From assembly GCA_963170155.1 (NCBI GenBank), contig CAUJGP010000004.1, positions 1 to 64,000 of the forward strand: a stretch of 64,000 bases of DNA, given 5' to 3'. Of the stretch, positions 45,367 through 55,196 are shown piece after piece. Origin of the DNA: Bdellovibrionota bacterium (GTDB taxonomy: Bacteria; Bdellovibrionota; Bdellovibrionia; Bdellovibrionales; Bdellovibrionaceae). Numbering within the stretch: position 1 is the stretch's first letter; each line of letters starts with the position of its first letter. The position numbers were made by a program, and so were the translations under genes. Below the pieces are notes generated by a model. It saw only the letters and a program-made list of their open reading frames with translations. It had not been told where the DNA came from and ran no database searches.

Positions 45367-46274
45367 TACCACTTGATTCCTCTCCTAAAACGATAGCGCA
45401 AATAAATCGCCACCGCATTCATGAGTAAAGTTAAACTCAACAAAACAACACCTGTTGCCGCCGCATTGACATGAAACTCTTCTTGAGGGCGACTTACCCA
45501 ATTGAAAAGTTGAATGGGTAAAACAGTAAAGGCATCAGAAAGCCACTGAAAACTAATAAAGGGAGGATCGGCTATGAAGGGAGGATGGGGTAAAAATGCA
45601 ATAAAAGTGAGTGCTCCAATTGTAATTAAGGGAGCTGTTTCTCCAATAGCTCTCGAAAGCGCAATGATCACCCCCGTGAGAATTCCTCCACTGCTATAAG
45701 GGACCAAGTGGTCGCGCACCGTCTGCCATCGACTGGCTCCTAAGGACATCGATGCCTCACGAATGGTCTGGGGAATGGCTCGCAAAGATTCCCGTGTCGC
45801 CACAATCACAATGGGTAGAACCAATAACCCTAACGTTAACCCTGCCGTGAGAATACTATTTCCAAAACCAAACTCATAAACAAAAATTCCAAGAGCCATC
45901 AATCCAAAGGTGATTGAAGGAACTGCCGCTAAATTAACAATGTTGAGTTCTATGAGGATTGTGAACCAATTTTGAGGAGCATACTCTTCGAGATAAACTC
46001 CCGTCGCCACGCCTAAAGGAATTGCACAAAGAGCGGTGACCCCCATCACAGCCAGTGTTCCCACCCAAGCCGATAAAATCCCCGCCTTCGCAGGAAAGCG
46101 TGAAGGGAAATTAAGAAAAAAATCGGTGCTGAGCCGAGGCACTCCCGTTTTTGCCAAATCATAAAAAAGAACAAGAACAACCAATAAAGAAAATAATAAA
46201 GTGATGAATCCAAGCACTACGGCCAAACCGTTCCAGAATTTTTTCTTCTGAATTAACTTTTGAAAATCTTGCAT
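45366..46274 (-). CDS. pstA: PstA, phosphate ABC transporter permease
   Basis: 302 residues with six membrane segments and the binding-protein-dependent permease motif ([21 protein letters not shown]) near 175, plus [17 protein letters not shown] typical of PstA. It forms the phosphate channel with PstC. It lies four bases after pstC. Confidence 0.95.
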   Translation of the reverse strand: MQDFQKLIQKKKFWNGLAVVLGFITLLFSLLVVLVLFYDLAKTGVPRLSTDFFLNFPSRFPAKAGILSAWVGTLAVMGVTALCAIPLGVATGVYLEEYAPQNWFTILIELNIVNLAAVPSITFGLMALGIFVYEFGFGNSILTAGLTLGLLVLPIVIVATRESLRAIPQTIREASMSLGASRWQTVRDHLVPYSSGGILTGVIIALSRAIGETAPLITIGALTFIAFLPHPPFIADPPFISFQWLSDAFTVLPIQLFNWVSRPQEEFHVNAAATGVVLLSLTLLMNAVAIYLRYRFRRGIKW

Positions 46275-46278
46275 TTGA

Positions 46279-47193
46279 TCAATAAGCCTCTCTGAAAAAA
46301 CGCCTTAGCACAAACCCAATGACATTAAACACCATGGTGATGATGAGCAACGTTAAGCCCGCGACGTAAATACTTTGGTAACCGATGGAACCATGAGGCA
46401 AATCCCCCATACTCACCTGTACAATAAAGGCGGTGATGGTTTCTGACGGCTCCAGTGGATTCCATGTCAAGTTGGGTTGCATCCCTGCAGCGATGGCCAC
46501 CACCATGGTTTCTCCAATGGCACGAGAAATTCCTAAAATATAAGCTGAAGTGATCCCAGACAACGCCGCCGGAAAAACCACCTTGATCGCGGTCTCGATA
46601 CGAGTGGCTCCCATCGCGTAAGACCCTTCCCTCAAGTCATTAGGAACCGCACGCATGGCATCTTCAGAAAGGGAACTCACATAAGGAATGATCATCACTC
46701 CAATGACTAAACCCGCGCTGAGAACATTGAAACCAATTTCTGGAAAAAAATTTCTTAAAATAGGAGTAACAAACAACAAAGCAAAGTACCCATACACCAC
46801 GGTAGGAACTGCACTCAAAAGCTCTAAGCAAGGCTTAAAAATCTCTCGCGTGGGAGGGCTGACAAACTCTGAAAGATAAATAGCCGCAATGGTTCCCAAA
46901 GGGATTGCCACCATAAGGGCGATCAAAGCGGTGAGAAGGGTCCCACTCACGAGAGGGAGTATCCCAAAGCGAGCTTGATCGAACATCGGCGTCCACTCTC
47001 GCTCTGTTAAAAACTCTTTCAAGGAAACATGCTCAAAAAAAGGAATGGATTCTTTAATAAGGATTCCAGCAATGGCCACTGTCAAAAGAACACTGACAAG
47101 GGCCGCAGTAAAAAGAAGCGATTCAATCACAAATTCAGAAATTTTTTGATGAAAGCGCCGTCGCAGTGCCGCCTCTTTTTTACCGAGCTTCAT
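46279..47193 (-). CDS. pstC: PstC, phosphate ABC transporter permease
   Basis: 304 residues from ATG at 47193. A TTG two codons earlier has better spacing from AAAGGA and could be the true start. Six membrane helices, the permease loop LREGSYAMGATRIETAIKVVFP and ILGISRAIGETMVVAIAAG identify PstC. Confidence 0.95.
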   Translation of the reverse strand: MKLGKKEAALRRRFHQKISEFVIESLLFTAALVSVLLTVAIAGILIKESIPFFEHVSLKEFLTEREWTPMFDQARFGILPLVSGTLLTALIALMVAIPLGTIAAIYLSEFVSPPTREIFKPCLELLSAVPTVVYGYFALLFVTPILRNFFPEIGFNVLSAGLVIGVMIIPYVSSLSEDAMRAVPNDLREGSYAMGATRIETAIKVVFPAALSGITSAYILGISRAIGETMVVAIAAGMQPNLTWNPLEPSETITAFIVQVSMGDLPHGSIGYQSIYVAGLTLLIITMVFNVIGFVLRRFFREAY

Positions 47194-47263
47194 GGCCAAA
47201 CAAAAATCCTTTACCTTTATGATTTATGAAGCGCGCGATCTCGCATCGCTTATCCCCAAATAT

Positions 47264-48271
47264 CTACAGCTTTGTCTCTTTCTTTAAAAGTTCTTCCACT
47301 TTCATTCCAATTTCAGCGTGTCCCTTAAACACCGAACCCACTTGATTTTTACTTAAACGCTGTTGAGCTAATGCATAAGCTTTAGCAGGTAAAGCCACGT
47401 ATTTCACCTCAGGAACTAAGATTGACGCATTCTTTAAATAGAATTCAGCAAACTGCCGAACCTCTGCTCTTTTCAATGATCTTTCACTCACATAAAGAAA
47501 AAGTGGACGAGATAAAGGAAAATAGGTTCCATCCTCTACCGTTTCTCTGCTTGCTTTAACAGCAAGATTTTTTTTAGGCGCCTGATTCCCACCAATCACG
47601 CCTAACATCTTCAACTTTGTTTTGTTCTCTTCATAATAAGAAAGAGGGATGTAACCTAAACTATTCTTATCGTTAAAAACCCCTTGCACCAGAGTATTAT
47701 CATCTTCGCTGGCTGTATAATCACCACGGCTCGACTTCGCCTTTCCAACAATGGCTTCAGTAAAATAATCAAAAGTGCCTGAATCACTTCCTGCGCCATA
47801 AAGTTTCAGAGGCTCTTTTGGCCATGCAGGGTTAACCTGATTCCAATGTGTTATTTTACCTTGAGCCTCCGGAGACCAGATTATTTTGAGTTGCTCCACC
47901 GTCATTTCATTCACCCAAGTGTTCTTCGGATTAACCACAACGACAGTGGCATCAAACGCAATCGGTAATTCAATGTATTTTATTTTGCTCGTCGCACAGT
48001 CCGCCATTTCTTTTTCAGTGATTGGACGACTGGCATTTTGAAAATCCGTCTCACCCCGGCAAAACTTTTTAAATCCGCCCCCCGTTCCAGAAATTCCCAC
48101 AGTCACCCTTACAGCACCCTTTTTTTCTGTTTGAAATTCCTCAGCCATGGCTTCAGTCACGGGAAAAACCGTGCTAGATCCATCAATCTTAATAATGGCA
48201 TTGTTAGCCCAAATAAAATTGATATGAAAAAAACCGCCTAAAACTATCAATACGGTTAATAATCTTGTCAT
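47264..48271 (-). CDS. pstS: PstS, periplasmic phosphate-binding protein
   Basis: 335 residues from ATG at 48271 with AAGGAG seven bases upstream. A signal peptide ends near IWA-NNA, then IKIDGSSTVFPVTEAMAEEF and GISGTGGGFKKFCRGETDFQNASRPI, the phosphate-binding loops of the PstS family. It delivers phosphate to PstCA. It is the first gene of the pst-pho operon, with a Pho-box-like repeat 100 bases upstream. Confidence 0.96.
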   Translation of the reverse strand: MTRLLTVLIVLGGFFHINFIWANNAIIKIDGSSTVFPVTEAMAEEFQTEKKGAVRVTVGISGTGGGFKKFCRGETDFQNASRPITEKEMADCATSKIKYIELPIAFDATVVVVNPKNTWVNEMTVEQLKIIWSPEAQGKITHWNQVNPAWPKEPLKLYGAGSDSGTFDYFTEAIVGKAKSSRGDYTASEDDNTLVQGVFNDKNSLGYIPLSYYEENKTKLKMLGVIGGNQAPKKNLAVKASRETVEDGTYFPLSRPLFLYVSERSLKRAEVRQFAEFYLKNASILVPEVKYVALPAKAYALAQQRLSKNQVGSVFKGHAEIGMKVEELLKKETKL

Positions 48272-48370
48272 TTTAAACTCCTTATAAAATAGATTCAAAA
48301 AAGCTGACTAATTGCAAAAAATATTTTATTCCAACCCGCTCCTTGTATCCTGATTCGTCCACAACCGTCG

Positions 48371-48389
48371 TGTTAAGAATTTGTTAAGA
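48371..48389 (-). promoter_or_regulatory. Pho-box-like direct repeat upstream of pstS
   Basis: On the minus strand this reads TCTTAACAAATTCTTAACA: two TTAACA units with an 11-base period. PhoB/PhoP regulators bind 11-bp-spaced direct repeats, and TTAACA with a 5-base gap is the known PhoP box form of Bacillus. It lies 100 bases before the pstS start. The assignment is by analogy. Confidence 0.6.
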
Positions 48390-48676
48390 TTCCTGCTTTC
48401 CCTTTCATGACCCTTGACTCCCCATTATTTAGAAAATGGCGATTCACACAACATCCCTCACACTTTCCAAAAGTGATTTCTCTGGAGTGAGCAAAGTGAG
48501 TGATATAAGATGTCAAATTATCCCTTCGCACTAAGACCCACAGTCAACTGTAAATCTCAATTTTTATTAAAAAAGACATTGATCCGGAACAACCAAATCC
48601 TTTAATCTTTGAAAGACATCAAAACGATAAAAAATATTGATCAGTATTTAATCAATACTTAGGGGGTCGGTTCATC

Positions 48677-49186
48677 ATGATGCTTAAACTCTTCTTCATG
48701 AGTCTCTCTGTTCTTCTCTCTGAGCCCGTACTGGCAATAGACCTCACGAATGTGTTTGTTCAATCTCAAATCACTCAACTTCGAAAACACCCTCAAATCA
48801 GCGCTGACTCGCTCATGGACCTCAAGCGAGGCGATGAATTGCTGATTATCAAAAAAGAAGGGCTCTGGCTTCAAGTCAAGACTACAAACCAAAGAGAGGG
48901 TTGGATTCCTCAAATCCTCACTTCAACAATTAAGCCCTTGGAACCAATGCCATCATTTCAAGAAGCAAGCCCCATTAGCTCTCACACAAAAGCTTCGAAC
49001 CAACCTTCTAGAAACTCTGTTACCTCAGCATCGGCACGAGGACTTTCCGCAAGCGAAAAAAATGATTCCGGAGGAGATGAAAGTTTTCCCATCAATCGCC
49101 AAGCGGTGGAGGACTTAGACAAACTACGAATCACTCCTCAGCAAGTTAAAAAATTCAAGGATGAAGCTCAACTGATCAGCCAGTAA
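48677..49186 (+). CDS. Secreted protein with SH3-like domain
   Basis: 169 residues. A signal peptide runs to about residue 20 (SLSVLLSEPVLA-ID). A bacterial SH3-type fold covers about 22-82 (GDELLIIKKEGLWLQVKTTNQREGWIPQ), which in this class often binds peptidoglycan or peptides. A Ser-rich linker and a charged C-terminal helix follow. AGGGGG lies upstream of the start, and a small hairpin (48643-48659) precedes it. No enzyme domain. Confidence 0.8.
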   Translation: MMLKLFFMSLSVLLSEPVLAIDLTNVFVQSQITQLRKHPQISADSLMDLKRGDELLIIKKEGLWLQVKTTNQREGWIPQILTSTIKPLEPMPSFQEASPISSHTKASNQPSRNSVTSASARGLSASEKNDSGGDESFPINRQAVEDLDKLRITPQQVKKFKDEAQLISQ

Positions 49187-49640
49187 AAACTCAAGATATG
49201 AGTATCGTCCAGGAGAAAGGATACTCGACGTTCGCCTTCTCGATTTTCCCTCAACCAACAAAAAGTCAGTCTAGGTTTTCCTATCACAGACGAAGCTCGC
49301 TGCGTTACAAATCTTGTTTATTGATCGCATCTCTATCTCAAATTAACCTATGATTGCCCACTAAAGATTATTTCTTTGAATCTCATATTAAATTGAATGT
49401 GTTTATATTGATTTAATACGATTTTAAGAAGCATCTCGATCGTTTGTTGTCGTCGCGAAACTCTTTTTCGGTGTCGCTAAATTAGAAAAAGACGAAGCGC
49501 CCGCAACTCACATCGAACGGAGAGGTACTTCTGTACGTTGAAGTGACTGTCGGCAAAGCAATGAAACCTGTTTTTAATTTCGCGACACCAACAAGTTTTG
49601 ATCGTACTTTAACTTGTCATTAAATTATAAGGAGTGACAC
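49187..49640. other. Intergenic region with an inverted-repeat element
   Basis: No long gene. It contains a weak hairpin at 49200-49226 just after the SH3 gene and the large inverted-repeat element at 49470-49589. The promoter and TAAGGAG ribosome site of the barrel gene are at its end. Confidence 0.5.
49470..49589. repeat. Inverted-repeat element, about 120 bp
   Basis: GGTGTCGCTAAATTA (49470-49484) and its reverse complement with one mismatch (49575-49589) bound a GC-richer core. A related word, GTCGCGAAACTC, occurs just before the left arm, and a GTAC-TTCT-GTAC hairpin lies in the core. Pairing of the arms extends inward to about 19 positions. It may be an interspersed palindromic repeat or a structured RNA. 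Confidence 0.45.
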
Positions 49641-50237
49641 ATGAGAAAGATTTATCTTTTACCTTTATTCCTGCTATTCGCAGCTCAACCTTCAATGGCT
49701 TTATTTGAAATAAGAGCCGGTTATGGAATCCTTGCTTCTAAACCTGATTTTTCTGGTTTTTACAATGGCTCAACACCTTCTTTGGCTCCCAATGCTGGTT
49801 TTACTTTTGATGCTGTTGCCACAGTTCCTTTGGTCGGAATTGGAGGAGGCCTTCGCTTAGAAAACATGAGGGTTTCTACAAACTCCAGCACCCTTGATAT
49901 TGACAATCAACTGAGCAGGACGTCTTTAATCTTAAACTACCGCTTGATTGATACACTCTTTTATCTCGGTCCAATCTTAACTTACGGATTGAGTCACACC
50001 AACACTATAAAACTTAAATCTGGAGGCGCGGATCTCCATAAAATCTCTTCTGACAAAGTGAGCTCTCACAGCATAGGTATTGAAGCGGGAGCAAGCCTTC
50101 TCGGCTTCTTAGTTGGGGCTGAAGTTGGCACCATGTCCATGAAATATAAAGATGCGAAAGATTCTTTATCAAACCTCCAAAGTGACTTGGATATGTCAGG
50201 AACTTATGCCAAGATTTTTGTTGGTTTTGGTATCTAA
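49641..50237 (+). CDS. Outer-membrane beta-barrel protein
   Basis: 198 residues. A signal peptide ends SMA-LF (about residue 20). Alternating hydrophobic strands follow (FEIRAGYGILAS, GGGLRLENMRVS, FYLGPILTYGLSH, GFLVGAEVGTMSMKY), and the protein ends in TYAKIFVGFGI, a typical terminal strand. The likely topology is eight strands. AAGGAG lies upstream. The function is unknown. Confidence 0.8.
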   Translation: MRKIYLLPLFLLFAAQPSMALFEIRAGYGILASKPDFSGFYNGSTPSLAPNAGFTFDAVATVPLVGIGGGLRLENMRVSTNSSTLDIDNQLSRTSLILNYRLIDTLFYLGPILTYGLSHTNTIKLKSGGADLHKISSDKVSSHSIGIEAGASLLGFLVGAEVGTMSMKYKDAKDSLSNLQSDLDMSGTYAKIFVGFGI

Positions 50238-50424
50238 GCTTCAATGAGCGTGGACTTGATTTTTTAATGGATCTTACATTCTATCGCCTGATTCCAGCAT
50301 TCTATCAACAGACAAAAAACGACAAAGACCTCTGTGATGGGTTGAAATCAGGCGACAAATATTTTCTTAACTCTATAAACCAGCTCGTTATTATCGCAAA
50401 ACTTTCTTTCGCTGGGAACATTAC

Positions 50425-50919
50425 TTAGTGAGAAGCAATCGGTAATTGCACCTTAATCTCAACATCGTCTTTGACTCCCACACCCAAGTACTTCACGTTT
50501 TCAATACCAAATTGTTTTATTGAAAGCTTGAATGCCGCTTTCAGCATTTGACCGTCGACTTTGTAGTGTCCAGAAACAGGTTTTTCAATACCTTTAATTT
50601 TAATGATCCCTTTTCCTTTTCCCGACTCTCCCTCGCCCGAGACAAGTATGATTTCAGGAAACCGATCCGCCAGCAATCGCTCCTGTGTATGCTTATCACG
50701 GAGTGGAATTCCTGTTTTTAAGGTTTTTGTTTGCACCCTCACATTGGAAGCCATCACCTTGCCCCCATTCGTCTTTACAGAGCCTTGAACTTGAGATGTT
50801 TTTGCCGTATAAGAACCGACAGGAGAAAGTTTCACAACAACTTCCACGAGAGACCCTTCCGCTGCGTAAACAAAATTAAAAGTAAATGAATACAGCAGAA
50901 AACCAATTAAGAATTTCAA
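50425..50919 (-). CDS. YceI-family periplasmic protein
   Basis: 164 residues. A signal peptide runs to about residue 20 (VYA-AEG), then a lipocalin-like barrel typical of YceI: SPVGSYTAKTSQVQGSVK, then LRDKHTQERLLADRFPEI and a terminal VGVKDDVEIKVQLPI. YceI proteins bind long isoprenoid or lipid-like molecules in the periplasm. The usual H..... motif is partly changed, so the ligand is uncertain. Nearby is a reaction-centre-type cytochrome gene. Confidence 0.85.
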   Translation of the reverse strand: MKFLIGFLLYSFTFNFVYAAEGSLVEVVVKLSPVGSYTAKTSQVQGSVKTNGGKVMASNVRVQTKTLKTGIPLRDKHTQERLLADRFPEIILVSGEGESGKGKGIIKIKGIEKPVSGHYKVDGQMLKAAFKLSIKQFGIENVKYLGVGVKDDVEIKVQLPIASH

Positions 50920-51044
50920 GCAAACCTCCCCCTCGGATTTTTTCTCAACTTTGTTTTAGTTTAATGCAACAACACGTCAGAAATCAATGAAATCTTTATT
51001 TTGGATCTAGAACAAGCGTTCAAAATGGGTTTATAATATGACTT

Positions 51045-51581
51045 ATGGTAATTAAATTTCATTTAGATACTGATTCAAAAAAAGTGAAGACGTCATTACC
51101 TTTGTCGTCCTCCCTCGATCATCGGCCCTCTCCCAATTTCCCTCAAAGAGGGGCCAGTCTCTCATCTTCATTGCTGATAAAACCCCTACTATTGACCGCC
51201 ATTTTCTTTTTCTCATTTTGCAATTTATCATTCTCTAACCCATCCTCACCCTTAACCAACCAAAAAAAGGCCGTAGAAAAGAATCTAAAAAGCAAATTAT
51301 CCTTTGATAAAAAAGCAAAGGCCATTGCTGCTTTTAAAAAGTGGACGGACAAAGAAGTTCTCACCAATTCGGATAAACTCAGCGAAGACGAACTGACTGA
51401 AATCATGCAATACTCTAATTTGTTAAAGGCTTTAAATCCTACAAAATTGAATATTAAAAATTGCAACAAAGGCGCCAACTTAGTGCTCGAAGAAGACTTC
51501 AACCCTCTCAATAATAAACCCTCTCCTCCTGCCTTGACCATTCTTTCGTGGTTAAAATCTCTTTGCCCTAAAGGAAAATAA
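51045..51581 (+). CDS. Hypothetical secreted protein upstream of a cytochrome c
   Basis: 178 residues from ATG at 51045; the real start may lie further in, as residues 1-40 are hydrophilic. A hydrophobic segment at about 45-65 (KPLLLTAIFFFSFCNLSF) looks like a signal peptide. The mature part is helical and charged, with two late cysteines. I recognise no family. It ends four bases before the cytochrome gene, so both are likely co-transcribed. Confidence 0.55.
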   Translation: MVIKFHLDTDSKKVKTSLPLSSSLDHRPSPNFPQRGASLSSSLLIKPLLLTAIFFFSFCNLSFSNPSSPLTNQKKAVEKNLKSKLSFDKKAKAIAAFKKWTDKEVLTNSDKLSEDELTEIMQYSNLLKALNPTKLNIKNCNKGANLVLEEDFNPLNNKPSPPALTILSWLKSLCPKGK

Positions 51582-51584
51582 TTT

Positions 51585-52061
51585 GTGAACAAGCTCGGAT
51601 ATCTCGTGAACAAATTCATCCAAGCTTTCATCATCCTTCTCAACCATAGCTTATGGGTTTTGATTTTTTTCCTCTTTATCACCCCACTTCTCTACGTTTA
51701 TGCCACAACCCCTTCTTCAAATTCAGAATTTAACTCCAAATCAAGTATAGAATCCCCCACACCTGTCCTTCTCGCTAAAAATACTTTCTCTACAAAAGAC
51801 AAAGAGACCATGATCCATTGGTCACGCCAACTTGGAGTCACCTGCATCTATTGCCACAATTTAGATAATTTTAAAGATAACTCAAAGCTAACCTTCAAAA
51901 CCTCACTAAAACACCATCAGATGGTCAGAGTTCTGCAAGAAGAAATTTTTAGTGAACGGGACAAAGGAAATGCACTGAAAGTCAAAGTGGACTGTTACAT
52001 GTGTCATCGAGGCAAAGGAGTTCCAGACTATGTTGAACCCCCTGGGCAATTAACAAAATAA
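51585..52061 (+). CDS. Dihaem cytochrome c of the reaction-centre-subunit type
   Basis: 158 residues from GTG with AAAGGA ten bases upstream. A membrane helix spans about 20-40, then a periplasmic domain with two CxxCH motifs (CIYCH at 87-91, CYMCH at 137-141). The contexts GVTCIYCHNLDNFKDNSK and VDCYMCHRGKGVP match the PRC-C (photosynthetic reaction centre cytochrome c subunit) domain found in many non-phototrophs. There it carries electrons in unknown chains. A full reaction-centre subunit has four haems; this has two. Its stop overlaps the DoxX-like gene on the other strand by 12 bases. Confidence 0.88.
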   Translation: MNKLGYLVNKFIQAFIILLNHSLWVLIFFLFITPLLYVYATTPSSNSEFNSKSSIESPTPVLLAKNTFSTKDKETMIHWSRQLGVTCIYCHNLDNFKDNSKLTFKTSLKHHQMVRVLQEEIFSERDKGNALKVKVDCYMCHRGKGVPDYVEPPGQLTK

Positions 52062-52427
52062 AAGAGCTAAGTAATTTTTATTTTTAAAGGCCAGGAAAAC
52101 ATGGGCCAAAAAAATCAGGATTGGCATTAAAACTTCACGTTTGTTCAAAATTAAATGATACAATATGATATTAAACCAAATGGGAGTGAATACGAGCCAA
52201 GCCAGACCACTTTGGACACCCATAATCCAAGCCAACCCCACTCCCAATTCAATCACCTTGACAAGAAATAAAACATATTGAGTTTCTTCCAATGCTATGA
52301 GGAACTTCAAGGCCCTCTCGGAAGGGGTTGGAATCGGCAATTTTTTTATAAAGCCATCAACGCCCATCGCAAAATAATACAACCCTATTACTATTTCTAA
52401 CAGCCGCTCAATACTTATTGCTTCCAT
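52050..52427 (-). CDS. DoxX-like small membrane protein
   Basis: 125 residues with four hydrophobic helices. The layout (ERLLEIVIGLYYFAMGVDGF, then VIELGVGLAWIMGVQSGLAW) follows DoxX-type inner-membrane proteins. The function is unknown; some family members work with quinol oxidases or thiol chemistry. Neighbours are a cytochrome c (convergent) and leuS (divergent). Confidence 0.7.
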   Translation of the reverse strand: MEAISIERLLEIVIGLYYFAMGVDGFIKKLPIPTPSERALKFLIALEETQYVLFLVKVIELGVGLAWIMGVQSGLAWLVFTPIWFNIILYHLILNKREVLMPILIFLAHVFLAFKNKNYLALLFC

Positions 52428-52665
52428 GGTCTTTCCACTACAAAAAACTCTGCAAGAGATCTTGAAACTTTAAAAATGTTCACGTCTTTACCCTCATCAC
52501 CCTTATCATACCAATGAAAGACCTTTTTAAGAGGCAAGACAAACCCCTGTTTTATTCTCTTGGAAAAAATCGAATAAAAAGTTCGTCATCTTGAGCTTCT
52601 CAATTTGTCAAATCTGCGAAAACCCATTATTGTGTCTTGAAAAATCAAAGGGGAGTTTTCTCAAA

Positions 52666-55062
52666 ATGTCTTACAATCATCATGACATCGATTTAAAATG
52701 GCAACAAAAATGGGCTAAAGCAAAAGCCTTTCAAGTCGAAATAGATTCTTCAAAGCCTAAATACTATGCTCTTGATATGTTCCCCTACCCCTCAGGATCG
52801 GGTTTGCATGTAGGCCATCTGGCTTCCTACACCCCAACGGATATTGTCGCCCGTTATAAAAGAGCCTGTGGGTACAACGTTCTTCACCCTATGGGATACG
52901 ATGCTTTTGGACTCCCAGCAGAACAATATGCAATTCAAACGGGTGTTCATCCCGAAGTCACAACCCAAAAAGCGATCATCAATTTTCGCCGCGTTTTACA
53001 ATCTTTTGGTTATAGTTTTGACTGGAATCGCGAAATTTCAACCTGTGATCCTTCCTATTACAAATGGACTCAATTTATCTTCTCGAAACTCTTTGAAAAA
53101 GGACTTGCCTACCAAACTGAAGCTCCCGTGAATTGGTGCCCAGCGCTCAAAACAGTCCTTGCCAACGATGAAGTGATCGATGGCAAAAGTGAAAGAGGAG
53201 GACACCCTGTTATTCGCAAGCCCATGAAGCAATGGATGCTTAAAATCACAGACTATGCAGAACGCCTTCTTCAAGATTTAGATTTAGTGGATTGGCCTGA
53301 AAGAACAAAAGAGGCCCAACGTCACTGGATCGGAAAAAGCGAAGGGGCTCAACTCCACTTCAAATTAAAAGGCCATTCTGACGATACTTTAGAGGTCTAC
53401 ACCACTCGTCCCGATACTTTATTCGGCGTTTCTTTTATGGTGCTTGCCCCTGAGCATCCCTTGATTGAAAAAATCACTCCCACTGAATCTCTTCAGCCCG
53501 TGCGCAACTATATTCAACAAACCACCGCCAAGAGTGAAATCGATCGCAAAGCTTCGACTCATAAATCAGGTGTATTTACTGGAGCCTATGCCCTTCATCC
53601 CTTCACCAATCAAATGCTGCCCATTTGGATTTCCGACTATGTCTTAATGGACTACGGAACGGGGGCCATCATGGCTGTTCCTGGTCATGATGCTCGGGAC
53701 TTTGAGTTCGCAACCACTTTTGATTTACCCATTCTTCGCGTGCTGGAAGGAGGAGAACTCCCTTTTGAAGGTGATGGCACTCTCGTCAACTCCGAGTTCC
53801 TCAACGGCCTTGAAAAATCCGTTGCCATTGCAAAAGCGATCGAAAAATTAGAAGCTTTAGAGGTCGGCAAAAAGAAAATTCAATACAAACTCAGAGACTG
53901 GTTATTCAGTCGTCAAAGATACTGGGGCGAACCATTTCCACTTCTTCATACCTCCAATGGTGAAACCAAAATAATTCCTCTTAATGAGCTTCCCGTCGTG
54001 CTTCCTGAAGTTGCCGACTATGAGCCTACAGAAACAGGAGAAGCTCCTCTCGCGCGCTCCAAAGAATGGATGCAATACAAAGGTGAAGCTGGAAGTGGCC
54101 TCCGTGAAACAGACACCATGCCAGGTTCAGCAGGATCAAGTTGGTATTTTTTACGCTACATCGATCCCCATAACACTCAACAGCCTTTCAGTGAAGAAGC
54201 GCAAAAATATTGGATGCCCGTGGATTTTTACTTGGGCGGTGCTGAACACACTGTTGGACACCTTCTTTACTCTCGCTTTTGGCACAAAGTTCTCTTTGAT
54301 ATAGGACTTGTCTCTACACCTGAGCCCTTTAAAAAATTAGTTCATCAAGGGCTGGTACTCGGCCCTGATGGCGAGAAAATGTCAAAATCGCGAGGGAATG
54401 TCGTGAACCCCGATGAGGTGCGGGATCAATTTGGCGCTGATGCCGCTCGCTGCTATATCTCCTTTATGGGTCCTTTGGATAAGGACAAACCTTGGGCTAC
54501 CAATGGAATTGATGGTGTTCGTCGGTTTTTAGATCGTGTCTGGAGATTAGTGTGCGATGATCAAGGCCAAGTGCATGCCAAGGACCAAGAACTTCCCCTG
54601 TCTCTTGAAAAGTTGATGCACAAAACAATTAAAAAAGTCACCGACGATATCGAAGCGCTTAGCTTTAATACGGCTTTGAGCGCCATGATGATTTTCACCA
54701 ATGAGCTCTATAAGGCTGAATTAAAACCCACAGTCGCTCTCAAAACCCTGGCTCAATTAATGATGCCGTTAGCCCCGCATATTGCAGAAGAGATTTGGGA
54801 AAAACTGGGTGGAGACGGTTTTGCCTCCCTGGCTCCCTGGCCTCAATACAAACAAGAATTAGTTATCGACAACACGGTCGTCATGGCCGTCCAAGTCCTG
54901 GGAAAAACCAGAGGGACCATTGAAATCTCTCTCGAAGCATCTCAGGAAGACGCCCTCCAAGCCGCCACAGCCCTCTCCACGGTACAAACCGCCTTGGCAG
55001 GACAACCCATTACCAAGGTCATTTACAAGCCAGGAAAAATTTTAAACATTATTACAAAATAA
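52666..55062 (+). CDS. leuS: Leucyl-tRNA synthetase
   Basis: 798 residues from ATG at 52666, which begins the conserved MSYNHHDIDLKWQQKW; codons before it are not expected in LeuS. The HIGH motif is PYPSGSGLHVGHL (about residue 41), the CP1 editing domain is at about 220-400 with TTRPDTLFG and GTGAIMAVPGHDARD, and KMSKS is in GEKMSKSRGNVVNPD near 570. The anticodon-binding domain closes the protein. It charges tRNA-Leu in the cytosol. Confidence 0.97.
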   Translation: MSYNHHDIDLKWQQKWAKAKAFQVEIDSSKPKYYALDMFPYPSGSGLHVGHLASYTPTDIVARYKRACGYNVLHPMGYDAFGLPAEQYAIQTGVHPEVTTQKAIINFRRVLQSFGYSFDWNREISTCDPSYYKWTQFIFSKLFEKGLAYQTEAPVNWCPALKTVLANDEVIDGKSERGGHPVIRKPMKQWMLKITDYAERLLQDLDLVDWPERTKEAQRHWIGKSEGAQLHFKLKGHSDDTLEVYTTRPDTLFGVSFMVLAPEHPLIEKITPTESLQPVRNYIQQTTAKSEIDRKASTHKSGVFTGAYALHPFTNQMLPIWISDYVLMDYGTGAIMAVPGHDARDFEFATTFDLPILRVLEGGELPFEGDGTLVNSEFLNGLEKSVAIAKAIEKLEALEVGKKKIQYKLRDWLFSRQRYWGEPFPLLHTSNGETKIIPLNELPVVLPEVADYEPTETGEAPLARSKEWMQYKGEAGSGLRETDTMPGSAGSSWYFLRYIDPHNTQQPFSEEAQKYWMPVDFYLGGAEHTVGHLLYSRFWHKVLFDIGLVSTPEPFKKLVHQGLVLGPDGEKMSKSRGNVVNPDEVRDQFGADAARCYISFMGPLDKDKPWATNGIDGVRRFLDRVWRLVCDDQGQVHAKDQELPLSLEKLMHKTIKKVTDDIEALSFNTALSAMMIFTNELYKAELKPTVALKTLAQLMMPLAPHIAEEIWEKLGGDGFASLAPWPQYKQELVIDNTVVMAVQVLGKTRGTIEISLEASQEDALQAATALSTVQTALAGQPITKVIYKPGKILNIITK

Positions 55063-55196
55063 AATTTATTAAATAAAAAAGCCATGCTCAGGATCTAACC
55101 CTTCTTAGAGCTATTCAGAGATCTTGATACAAAGAATAGGAAATACGTATTGCACCATCTCAAGTAAAGACAAAGAGATGGTGTGTTGATTAGGTT

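Noticed and set aside
51143-51682. 179-codon minus-strand frame opposite the 51045 gene and cytochrome start
   Set aside because: It has a long frame, but it opposes a gene with a signal peptide and a cytochrome with clear haem motifs; its own translation has no recognisable features.
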